DNA of 9,420 bases, from assembly GCA_011524805.1 (NCBI GenBank), contig WTJO01000164.1, positions 1 through 9,420 of the forward strand, in the 5' to 3' direction. Within the stretch, counting starts at the first letter, position 1. The number at the start of each line of letters is the position of its first letter. Source of the DNA: Alphaproteobacteria bacterium (GTDB taxonomy: Bacteria; Pseudomonadota; Alphaproteobacteria; Puniceispirillales; Puniceispirillaceae). The notes under the pieces are model-generated. The model did no database searches and had not been told where the DNA came from. It was given only the letters and a program-made list of their open reading frames with translations. This document shows positions 1-6,307 of the stretch, piece by piece. The position numbers and the translations under genes were made by a program.

Positions 1-510
1 CTCAGGGATAATCGGAAGCAATTGTGACGACATGGCCAGCAGCAATGCCGGATGCGGCTTGCTGAGGTTAATTACAGCCGTATTTGCATCAGGTGTGCCA
101 ACAGATTCAACAGGCGCAAACATCGTCTTAAATGGATGATTTTCCTGAACGGTCTTGATTGAAAACGCAATATCGGACGAGGTAATAGGCTTCCCATCAT
201 GGAAAGTTGCGCCCTTCACCAGATTTAGGGTTACGGTCAGACCATCGTCAGAAATCGACCAGGATTCGGCCAGATAAGGCTGTGGTGTCCAGTCCTCATC
301 ATAACGCAGTGGTGCAGCAAAAAGCTGCGTGCCCGGCTCACCTGTTGCAATGCCGGACTGAACTGCCGGATTTAGATGACGTGGTGTGTTCTGAATAGCC
401 ATCAGAAGGGTTCCGCCTTTTTTCGCGCCCTCATCAGCTATTGCGGTAACCTGAAATGCCAAAGCAGATATTGCTGCGGCAACTGAGATGCTTAACAATC
501 GTTTTAACAT
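1..510 (-). CDS. Family 5 ABC transporter solute-binding protein (N-terminal part)
   Basis: Periplasmic receptor that would deliver a peptide, opine or similar solute to an ABC importer. The reading frame is open for 170 codons from the ATG at 510 to the window edge, so about the last two thirds of a usual 500-550 residue protein is missing. Residues 1-25 are a signal peptide: MLKR, a hydrophobic stretch, then A-I-A before DEG as a likely cleavage site. The mature part has typical family 5 (DppA/OppA-like) features: KKGGTL near residue 31, HLNPA near 45, then a block with PYLAESW, LTVTLNL and ATFHDGKPITSSDIAFS around residues 78-117. A G-rich Shine-Dalgarno sequence (GGGGGGAG) lies just before the start. 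The gene diverges from the amidase, so a shared regulator is possible. The ligand cannot be told from this fragment. Confidence 0.93.
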   Translation of the reverse strand, partial: MLKRLLSISVAAAISALAFQVTAIADEGAKKGGTLLMAIQNTPRHLNPAVQSGIATGEPGTQLFAAPLRYDEDWTPQPYLAESWSISDDGLTVTLNLVKGATFHDGKPITSSDIAFSIKTVQENHPFKTMFAPVESVGTPDANTAVINLSKPHPALLLAMSSQLLPIIPE

Positions 511-752
511 GACTCCCCCCATTTCGGTCAAAATCAGTGATTTATTGTGTTAGGTTTATAGATTAGCGTGTAGCTAATTCACCTGTTTTGCAAGAAGATT
601 CTGACCAGAAGAAGTAATATTATACATTGCTTTTATGTAAAGTTTTTCGCTAAGATTGAGAGTGACGGCTTCGCAATAATCAGCACAATCTCGCGGATTC
701 TGGCAGTGTACATAGCAGATAGCACGTGATCCAAAGTGATTAGGGAGAAAAT
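511..752. promoter_or_regulatory. Divergent intergenic promoter region
   Basis: This 242-bp gap separates the starts of the binding-protein gene (minus) and the amidase gene (plus), so it must carry both promoters unless one is far away. On the minus strand a perfect TATAAT lies at 624-619, but without a good -35 box at the usual distance. On the plus strand TTGCTT (627-632) and TAAGAT (651-656), 18 bp apart, form a modest sigma70-like pair. No small gene is convincing here; a 78-codon minus-strand frame across this stretch has no coding character. Confidence 0.4.
562..578. promoter_or_regulatory. Palindrome, candidate operator
   Basis: ATTAGC and GCTAAT are perfect 6-bp inverted arms around a 5-bp centre (GTGTA). 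The site is about 50-70 bp before the start of the binding-protein gene, where a repressor or LysR-type regulator could act. Role inferred from symmetry and position only. Confidence 0.35.
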
Positions 753-2180
753 ATGCCGCCAGCCAAACCGCTATGGAAATGGACTGCACAGGAAATTGCA
801 ACAGCAACACATGCTGGCACTATCTCGGCAACTGATGTTGTTGAGTCTGTACTTGCGAGAATTGATGAGGTCAATCCATCGCTAAATGCGGTTGTCGAGA
901 TTCTTGCTGATGAGGCACGACAGCGTGCCCGCTCGCTTGATAAATCTGCTCAGACCAAGGGGCGTCTGCATGGCGTGCCTGTGACCATTAAAATCAATAT
1001 TGATCAGAAAGGCCATGCCACCAGCAATGGTATCAAAGCGTTTGAGCATTTGATCGCGACATCCGATGCGCCCATTATCCGTAATTTACAGGCAGAAGGG
1101 GCAATTATTATTGGCCGCACCAATACACCTGAATTCTCATTCCGTGCCGATACGGATAATCCGCTTTATGGCCGCACCTTCAATCCGTGGGGAAAACATA
1201 TCTCGGCTGGCGGCTCATCTGGTGGTGCGGGGGCTGCGGTTATGGCAGGCATGGGCGCGCTGGCGCATGGTAATGATATTGGCGGCTCGCTCCGCTTTCC
1301 GGCGTCTGCAAACGGTGCGGTGACAGTAAAACCGGGAATGGGGCGCGTTCCGGCATGGAATCCGAGCCAGGAAGCAGAGCGGGGACTGCTTGCCCAGTCT
1401 ATGTCTGTTCAGGGGTTACTATCACGAAATGCAGCTGACCTTCATCTGGCCATGCCGGCAATGATCACACCAGATCCGCATGACCCGTTCCATGTGCCTT
1501 TAGGCTGGCGTGGCGCTAACATTGATGGCCCTATCCGTGTTGCCGTCAGCAAAGATGATTTCGGTTTTGGCATGCATGAAGATGTTGCGATAGCGATAGA
1601 TAAAGCAGCCTCTGCATTATCTCGTGCCGGATATGCAGTAGAAGAAGTTGAACCGCCTCTGGCCAGAGAGACAGGCGAGGCCGGATATCGCTGTTTATTA
1701 GGCGAGGTAAAGGCATTACTGCACTCAGATATCCAGAGATATGGCTCAGAACAGATTAACCAGATATTTGATGATTACTATACCCAGTTTCCGCCCTATG
1801 AGGGGGATGAATTGCTTGCCATGATGGCGCATCGTTCGCATTATGCGCGTCAGTGGTCATTATTTCTGGAGACATATCCGCTTGTCCTGACGCCCTTTCT
1901 TCTGGCGCCATATTTTGAGGCAGGTCGTGATACTCAGGGCGCAGATGGTGTGCGTGATGTGCTAGGTCAGGCATATTGGTCATTCAGCATGAATTTTATC
2001 GGTCTGCCCGCAGGCAACATCCCGACACATATCGCAAAGCTGGCGACAGGGCATCAGCCAATTGGTGTCCAGATAGCAGGAAGACGCTGGCGCGAAGACC
2101 TTATTGTTGATGCGATGAAGGCCATTGAAACGGAAATCCCGCCCCTTTGTGATCACCTATGGGATACGCATCTGGCCTGA
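753..2180 (+). CDS. Amidase-signature family amide hydrolase
   Basis: Hydrolyses a carboxylic amide or similar C-N bond to a carboxylate and an amine; the exact substrate is unknown. At 475 residues it has the usual amidase-signature length. The Ser-cisSer-Lys triad is visible: Lys80 in VPVTIKIN, Ser155 in AGGSSGGAG and Ser179 in DIGGSLRFPA. The spacings of 75 and 24 residues equal those of fatty acid amide hydrolase. The C-terminal half has the family blocks NFIGLPAGNIP (414-424) and PIGVQIAGRRWREDL (436-450). No signal peptide, so cytosolic. The start is firm: an in-frame TAG sits at 741-743 and GGGAG (743-747) is 5 bp before the ATG. An odd detail is GND (173-175) where GTD is common. It is divergent from an ABC binding protein, which suggests import and cleavage of an amide. 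GatA is unlikely: no gatC or gatB neighbour is seen and the central region does not look like GatA. Confidence 0.93.
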   Translation: MPPAKPLWKWTAQEIATATHAGTISATDVVESVLARIDEVNPSLNAVVEILADEARQRARSLDKSAQTKGRLHGVPVTIKINIDQKGHATSNGIKAFEHLIATSDAPIIRNLQAEGAIIIGRTNTPEFSFRADTDNPLYGRTFNPWGKHISAGGSSGGAGAAVMAGMGALAHGNDIGGSLRFPASANGAVTVKPGMGRVPAWNPSQEAERGLLAQSMSVQGLLSRNAADLHLAMPAMITPDPHDPFHVPLGWRGANIDGPIRVAVSKDDFGFGMHEDVAIAIDKAASALSRAGYAVEEVEPPLARETGEAGYRCLLGEVKALLHSDIQRYGSEQINQIFDDYYTQFPPYEGDELLAMMAHRSHYARQWSLFLETYPLVLTPFLLAPYFEAGRDTQGADGVRDVLGQAYWSFSMNFIGLPAGNIPTHIAKLATGHQPIGVQIAGRRWREDLIVDAMKAIETEIPPLCDHLWDTHLA

Positions 2181-2218
2181 AGGGTTATGGTTCGCGTTAA
2201 TTTAGGCACGAGGCGAAA

Positions 2219-2256
2219 AAGACCCAAGGAAGCGTGGCGGCACCCCCTTGAGTCTT
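2219..2256 (+). terminator. Stem-loop after amidase, possible bidirectional terminator
   Basis: AAGACCCAAGG (2219-2229) pairs with CCTTGAGTCTT (2246-2256) with one mismatch, about 40 bp after the amidase stop. The plus-strand tail is CTTCTTTG, a weak U-tract. Read on the minus strand, the mismatch becomes a G-U pair and the tail is a better run of T, so it may also stop leftward transcription. The loop contains a small GTG/CAC stem. Confidence 0.5.
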
Positions 2257-2339
2257 CTTCTTTGCCCTGTACACTCCCCTGTTCAATAGATGTGCCATTT
2301 CACATGCCAATCACATCTTTTATGCCCATTTTGAGGGGT

Positions 2340-2370
2340 AAAAAAAAGCCTCAGCATTTCAGCTGAGGCT
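2340..2370 (-). terminator. Intrinsic terminator, minus strand
   Basis: AGCCTCAGC (2347-2355) and GCTGAGGCT (2362-2370) form a perfect 9-bp stem with a 6-nt loop. On the minus strand the stem is followed at once by seven T (positions 2346-2340), the textbook form. It lies about 135 bp past the aconitase X stop, behind a first terminator. On the plus strand a T-run comes only 11 nt later, so it is weaker in that direction. Confidence 0.85.
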
Positions 2371-2408
2371 AGTCTGGTCTATTTTTGGAATGTCACTTGC
2401 ATAAGAAA

Positions 2409-2463
2409 AAACAATGCCCAGTGCCACGGTTAAGCTGACCATAAAATAAAACGGCACTGGGCA
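2409..2463 (-). terminator. Intrinsic terminator after aconitase X
   Basis: TGCCCAGTGCC (2415-2425) and GGCACTGGGCA (2453-2463) are perfect 11-bp inverted arms with a 27-nt loop. On the minus strand the stem is followed by TTGTTTTTTC. It starts about 40 bp after the stop of the aconitase X gene and is its likely primary terminator. The loop is long for an intrinsic terminator, which is the main caveat. Confidence 0.7.
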
Positions 2464-2504
2464 GGCTTTGTTTACTCATATGATGTTTAATAGGCGTTTG
2501 CTTG

Positions 2505-4214
2505 TTACCGAAGCCACGCTGGCACTGCTGTTTGCGTCACCCCCGTGACAGCTGTCTCGACACACTCCTGCAAAGCTGACAAACGCGCATGCCGGCCAGA
2601 AAGTGCATAGGCATAATGGGCGTATTTTCCGGAATTTGTCATTATTGATCTTGCCTTCACAGGCAAGACAGGCTCGTTAATGGAACACCAGCAAATATCC
2701 GGAATTATCTTCACACCTGACTGAGTTAACACATCATGGGCACCATCCTTTATCAGCATCTTCAGCGTATCTCTTCCTACGGTGATGATCATGGTGATAG
2801 TGGGGTGGCATGGCCTGCCTCTGAAAAAGCGCTGGATTCTTTTGACCTCGGAAAATGAAGCATGCGGGCTGCCGATGGCTATTAAATCCACAGGCAAACT
2901 CGCCTGATTAAGCGAATGCCATGCTTGCTGTAAATCAGATATGTCTATGTTATGGGTTATTGCCCCCTCTGCTACTGGCAGGTCTGCCTCTGGTGTATGA
3001 CCCGAGATATGCAACATCGCAGCACCAGAGGTGGTGCCAAAAGCTGCACAGACAGATTTCAGATCATCTTGGGTTGGCGATAGCGCCTCCAGACCAGTTA
3101 TAACCGGAATCCGGTTCGGCGATAATGTGCCTGCCAGCCACCCCAGAACTGGCCAGAATACATCATCTGGCTGTGTTGACGGACAGGTTACAGACAGGAT
3201 TGAGTGAGGCTGCCTTCCAGCATCGGCATATACTCCTGATGCTGGCGCTCTGCCTGTCATGGCAATGAACAGATCTAGATAATCTGGATGCTTTAGGGTA
3301 CGCGCACCTAAAATGCTATTTGCAAATATCACCGCATTTGATTCAGACCAGCCGATAATCTCGCCAAATTCGGGCGGATCTTCCAGTAAATATGGCGCGC
3401 AGGTAAATACTGGTCTGGCTCCCATCCTGACATAGGCATCTGCAAGTCTGCTTGCCTGTTCACCAAAATCATGCGGGATGTTTTGTGACAGCCAGTTCTC
3501 ACGGTCAACAGAGATAGCATTAATTGTCGTCGGCACCTTTATTTCAGCGCCAATGTCAGCCAGCTTTTCGGCAAATATCAAATTGGCAGAATGAGCCAAT
3601 ATGCACCCATCAATATGCCCTTTTGAAATATCGATAAGCGCCTTTGTGTCATTTGCTGCGGCCATCAGACAGATGATTTCCATGGCAATTTTTGCCGCCT
3701 CCCCAGCTTCGCCAGCCAGAAACATTTCATCATTTTCATTAATGTTCACATCGTCAATCTGGACTGGCTCCAGCGTGCAATTTAGCGTTTCAGAACTGAT
3801 TGAATTATCTGTTATTGTTGCTGACGTTGCATTGGCCAGTGATGCATAAGCTGTTTTATTCAAGCGAATAACAGGCACAGTTCTATTAAATATGCGGCTT
3901 GCGACCAGCGCGCCAAGGCTCAGCACCTCTTCTGGTTCTGAGAATATAAGCGCTGCCGGCGCTTTATTGGCCAGCGCCAATGCCAGCAAAACGCCACTAC
4001 CGCTGCACGAGCCTCTGGATGATGGCATCATCACAATGTTTCCGGCGACTAATTGTCCATATTGTGAATGGTGAGTATCAATAATCTGGCCTGTGTTACT
4101 GTCAACACCGCCCCAGAAACTCACACCCTCACTACATATCAGAATGTCGCCAGACACCTTGCCGGAAATGAGTATTTTCCCTCTGGATGCGCATGTTACA
4201 TGTTCTGACGTCAT
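2505..4214 (-). CDS. Aconitase X, fused DUF126-DUF521 dehydratase
   Basis: Member of the aconitase X branch of the aconitase superfamily, with small and large parts joined in one 569-residue chain. Residues 12-120 match the swivel domain (DUF126): SFWGGVDSNTGQIID at 32-46 and PSSRGSCSGSG at 64-74. Residues 155-560 match the catalytic domain (DUF521): GEAGEAAKIAME, DISKGHIDGC near 195-204, FTCAPYLL at 270-277, FGEIIGWSESNAVIFANSI at 283-301, TTSGAAMLHISGHTPEA at 394-410, and a C-terminal DICWC (506-510) followed by MTNSGKYAHY (525-534). Cys272, Cys344, Cys508 and Cys510 are candidate Fe-S ligands. Fused bacterial enzymes of this type have been shown to dehydrate cis-3-hydroxy-L-proline, while split archaeal ones act on phosphomevalonate; the former is the better guess. 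No hydroxyproline reductase, racemase or matching transporter is in view. The start is bounded by an in-frame TAA 18 bp upstream; no clear Shine-Dalgarno is seen, so the start is less sure than the family. Confidence 0.88.
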   Translation of the reverse strand: MTSEHVTCASRGKILISGKVSGDILICSEGVSFWGGVDSNTGQIIDTHHSQYGQLVAGNIVMMPSSRGSCSGSGVLLALALANKAPAALIFSEPEEVLSLGALVASRIFNRTVPVIRLNKTAYASLANATSATITDNSISSETLNCTLEPVQIDDVNINENDEMFLAGEAGEAAKIAMEIICLMAAANDTKALIDISKGHIDGCILAHSANLIFAEKLADIGAEIKVPTTINAISVDRENWLSQNIPHDFGEQASRLADAYVRMGARPVFTCAPYLLEDPPEFGEIIGWSESNAVIFANSILGARTLKHPDYLDLFIAMTGRAPASGVYADAGRQPHSILSVTCPSTQPDDVFWPVLGWLAGTLSPNRIPVITGLEALSPTQDDLKSVCAAFGTTSGAAMLHISGHTPEADLPVAEGAITHNIDISDLQQAWHSLNQASLPVDLIAIGSPHASFSEVKRIQRFFRGRPCHPTITMIITVGRDTLKMLIKDGAHDVLTQSGVKIIPDICWCSINEPVLPVKARSIMTNSGKYAHYAYALSGRHARLSALQECVETAVTGVTQTAVPAWLR

Positions 4215-4280
4215 CTGGTTTTGTTCTGTCTGTTACTGGAATGCTGTGTTACAGACTAGGCGCCCTGTTGTTGATTGAAA

Positions 4281-4296
4281 AGCCTCAAAGCAGGCT
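4281..4296 (-). other. Small stem-loop in leader of aconitase X gene
   Basis: AGCCT and AGGCT arms form a 5-bp stem with a 6-nt loop. On the minus strand it is followed by TTTTC, like a weak terminator or attenuator about 65 bp before the ATG. The stem is short, so this may be chance. Confidence 0.2.
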
Positions 4297-4327
4297 GATT
4301 CAGATCAAATCATCAGATAATCAAATC
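4295..4327 (-). repeat. Tandem 16-bp repeat, candidate operator of aconitase X gene
   Basis: On the minus strand GATTTGAT occurs at 4327-4320 and again at 4311-4304, exactly 16 bp apart. Each copy is followed by a related ATCTGAT or CTGAATCA segment. The block lies about 90-113 bp upstream of the aconitase X start, a usual place for an activator or repressor to bind. Role is inferred. Confidence 0.4.
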
Positions 4328-4421
4328 TGCATAACAACAAAATAACCGGACTGCCTCCCCCCTAAGCAGACTTTCTAATCCGACACCCCACCAAGAAGAG
4401 TATGAGTCCTGATATCGGTTA

Positions 4422-4430
4422 TGCTAATAT
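4422..4430 (+). promoter_or_regulatory. Candidate extended -10 promoter of small membrane protein
   Basis: TGC followed by TAATAT matches an extended -10 element (TGn plus a 4/6 -10 hexamer); an overlapping TATAAC (4428-4433) is a second option. No -35 box is evident. It is about 65 bp before the ATG of the 45-residue gene. Confidence 0.25.
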
Positions 4431-4494
4431 AACTTGGCCACCCCCTCTTTTAAGGGCGGATAACAGGTAAATGACTATAGGGAGCAGGCAAATT

Positions 4495-4632
4495 ATGGAT
4501 ATATTCGGCACAATAACAGCATTATTCAGCGGAGAACGCGTATCGCATACAGATACCTTTATACTGGCCGGTGTTGCGCTTGGCCTTTACATCGGCATCA
4601 GGATGCTGCGTAAACACCTCAAGAAAGACTAG
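4495..4632 (+). CDS. Small single-pass membrane protein, unknown function
   Basis: A 45-codon gene I do not recognise. It starts MDIFGTITALFSGE, has a hydrophilic turn (RVSHTD, 15-20), a hydrophobic membrane segment at about residues 21-35 (FILAGVALGLYIGI) and a strongly basic tail RMLRKHLKKD. This pattern predicts an inner-membrane protein with its C-terminus in the cytoplasm. GGGAG (4480-4484) is 10 bp before the ATG. An in-frame ATG at 4471 would add eight residues but has a poorer ribosome site. It stands alone, divergent from aconitase X and convergent with the sulfatase. Evidence for being real is the ribosome site, a possible promoter, good membrane-protein architecture and a stem-loop after the stop. 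Conservation in relatives would settle it. Confidence 0.6.
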   Translation: MDIFGTITALFSGERVSHTDTFILAGVALGLYIGIRMLRKHLKKD

Positions 4633-4635
4633 GCT

Positions 4636-4670
4636 GCCCGCTATCTTATTAAGCGGGTGGTGGTCGCTTA
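4636..4670 (+). terminator. Overlapping stem-loops after small gene
   Basis: GCCCGCT (4636-4642) pairs with AGCGGGT (4652-4658), starting 4 bp after the stop of the 45-codon gene. A second hairpin, TAAGCG (4650-4655) with CGCTTA (4665-4670), uses part of the same bases, so the two exclude each other. Neither has a U-tract in either direction. They may protect or end transcripts of the convergent genes, but this is uncertain. Confidence 0.3.
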
Positions 4671-4699
4671 TCTCGTCACCCCCAGTTTCAGACGGGGCG

Positions 4700-6295
4700 C
4701 TAGGCCTCGGTTAACGGGACAGGCACATGATCGGCGGCGGTGATTTCCATCTCTGCAAGCCTTTCCAGTAACTCAGTCTTTATCCCGGCATATTGCGCCA
4801 CATCCCATAAATTTTCAAACTCGCCGGGGTCATTCTCCAGATCAAACAGCTCATTTTTGCATTTGCCGATATAGACAGACAGACGCCATTGCGAGGTAAT
4901 GATGCTGGACACTTTAGGACGGTCACCAAAGGCTTCGTGGGGCTTCTGAGTTTCAAACTGGATATGCGCGGCATCTCGCCCTTGCCCGCCAGCAACAGAT
5001 AAAATTCTACCCTGCATCCCCAGAGATTCCTCGATTTTTGCATGTTCCAGAATCGTTGTGCCAATATCATGGGTCTGCGCCAGTTCTGCGGTGCGCCGGC
5101 CTTTTTTACCTTTCGGGTCTGCCCAGATAAACGGGACATGGTTCAGGCTGTCATATTGTTCGGTGCCTTTGAACAGAAGCTGGTGATCGCCTAGATGATC
5201 ACCATGATCCGAGGTAAATATCTGGACAATATTATCGCCTAACACCGTCTGTCTGGCCGCATTTCTGATTTGTCCGACCGCATCATCTATCATGGTAATC
5301 ATCCCGCAAGTCAGGGCGCGTGCTTCCTGTGCCTCTCGCTGGGAAATAGCGATGGATACACCTGACGCTTCACCAATTTTCGGATTTTCTTCCCGCTGAC
5401 GCTTCATGATTTTGACATATTCAGGCATGTCCCAGTCGGTGCGCTGATAGGCTTCGGGGATTGGCATATCCTCTGGCTTATACATATCCCAATATTTACC
5501 GGGCGGACAAAATGGGTGATGCGGGTCAGGAAATGACACCATCAAAAAAAAGGGGGTAGGATTATCTTTGCGAGATTCCAGATAGGCGCAGGCTTTATCT
5601 GCAATATAGCTTGTGGAATGATGCGCCTCAGGAATTTTAGTCCGCACCGCCTGAGGACAGCTATAATTATGCTCAAACTGAATATCACGTGACCGCATCG
5701 CAAATGCGTCAGGTGCATGTTGCTGTGTATATAATTGATGATTACCGCCGGTGTTAAATCCATGGCGCGTTACAGAGTCATAATGATCAAACCCGTAATA
5801 TGGTAGCGGCACCTCAGGGTTTTTCTGTCGAAAGAATGACGGGCGCTCATAGCGATATTCGCTTGTGTCATAATCTGTGCGGATGGCAACTGCCAGCTCT
5901 TCTGTCGGGGCGATATATCCCTGCCGATGAACAGGCATTTTGTACTGTGCCGGATTTTCGTTCATATTCTGCAAATGGCTCTTGCCAATAAGCGCTGTGT
6001 CATACCCCGCCGCGCGCAGTAATTCTACAAAGGTGACATGCTCGTGTGAAAGTGGCACACCAAGACACCTTACCCCATGGCTTGACGGCATTCGGCAGGT
6101 CATAAGACTGGAACGATTTGGCATACATACCGGCGAGGCAACATAGAAGCGGTCAAAATTGATCCCTTCGCTGGCCATCTCGTCAATATGAGGTGTATTT
6201 AGCACAGGATGACCATTACACCCTAGATGATCATAACGATGCTGGTCTGTAATGAACAAAATATAACTTGGTCTGTCGTCAGGTGATTTATTCAT
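4700..6295 (-). CDS. Cytoplasmic sulfatase-family hydrolase (formylglycine type)
   Basis: Hydrolyses a sulfate ester, or possibly a phosphonate or phosphate monoester, by the alkaline phosphatase-fold mechanism. Visible residues: Asp17-Gln18 in FITDQHRYDHLG for the metal; Cys57 and Arg61 in PVCMPNRSS, the CxPxR site where Cys becomes formylglycine; Lys105 and His107 in IGKSHL; His226; His259-His260 in FPDPHHPF; Asp363-His364 in TSDHGDHLGDH; and Lys376 in LLFKG. The C-terminal ELFDLENDPGEFENL (482-496) is the usual sulfatase tail motif. At 531 residues it is full length. There is no signal peptide, so it should act in the cytoplasm, as choline sulfatases do. The core reads TCR (66-68) where TGR is usual. 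Its ATG is 12 bp after the permease stop, with no clear Shine-Dalgarno, which suggests translational coupling in one operon. A maturase gene is not in view. Choline sulfatase, arylsulfatase and phosphonate monoester hydrolase all remain open. Confidence 0.92.
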   Translation of the reverse strand: MNKSPDDRPSYILFITDQHRYDHLGCNGHPVLNTPHIDEMASEGINFDRFYVASPVCMPNRSSLMTCRMPSSHGVRCLGVPLSHEHVTFVELLRAAGYDTALIGKSHLQNMNENPAQYKMPVHRQGYIAPTEELAVAIRTDYDTSEYRYERPSFFRQKNPEVPLPYYGFDHYDSVTRHGFNTGGNHQLYTQQHAPDAFAMRSRDIQFEHNYSCPQAVRTKIPEAHHSTSYIADKACAYLESRKDNPTPFFLMVSFPDPHHPFCPPGKYWDMYKPEDMPIPEAYQRTDWDMPEYVKIMKRQREENPKIGEASGVSIAISQREAQEARALTCGMITMIDDAVGQIRNAARQTVLGDNIVQIFTSDHGDHLGDHQLLFKGTEQYDSLNHVPFIWADPKGKKGRRTAELAQTHDIGTTILEHAKIEESLGMQGRILSVAGGQGRDAAHIQFETQKPHEAFGDRPKVSSIITSQWRLSVYIGKCKNELFDLENDPGEFENLWDVAQYAGIKTELLERLAEMEITAADHVPVPLTEA

Positions 6296-6307
6296 GGTGA
6301 ATTACTT

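Larger units (their letters stand above)
2181..2504. other. Convergent gene-poor region with three stem-loops
   Basis: This 324-bp stretch lies between the ends of two convergent genes. It holds three inverted repeats, listed separately as terminators. A 59-codon frame at 2187-2366 (plus) and a 28-codon frame at 2479-2393 (minus) run through the stems and are probably not genes. No tRNA-like fold is seen. Confidence 0.6.

Noticed and set aside
574..810. A 78-codon minus-strand frame across the divergent intergenic region.
   Set aside because: It overlaps the start of the well-supported amidase and covers the promoter region; no family resemblance.
2300..2317. A short ATGTG-CACAT inverted repeat near 2300-2315.
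   Set aside because: A 5-bp arm in a gene-poor gap is expected by chance and has no T-run or promoter beside it.
2187..2366. A 59-codon plus-strand frame starting 6 bp after the amidase stop, with AAGGG before its ATG.
   Set aside because: It runs through a terminator-like stem and ends inside another; its composition looks random and no family is recognised.
2393..2479. A 28-codon minus-strand frame (starts MSKQSLP) after aconitase X.
   Set aside because: It overlaps the 11-bp inverted repeat terminator and has no clear ribosome site; coding is unlikely.
4780..5139. A 119-codon minus-strand frame inside the sulfatase gene.
   Set aside because: It is an out-of-frame shadow; the sulfatase frame has continuous family motifs over the same bases.
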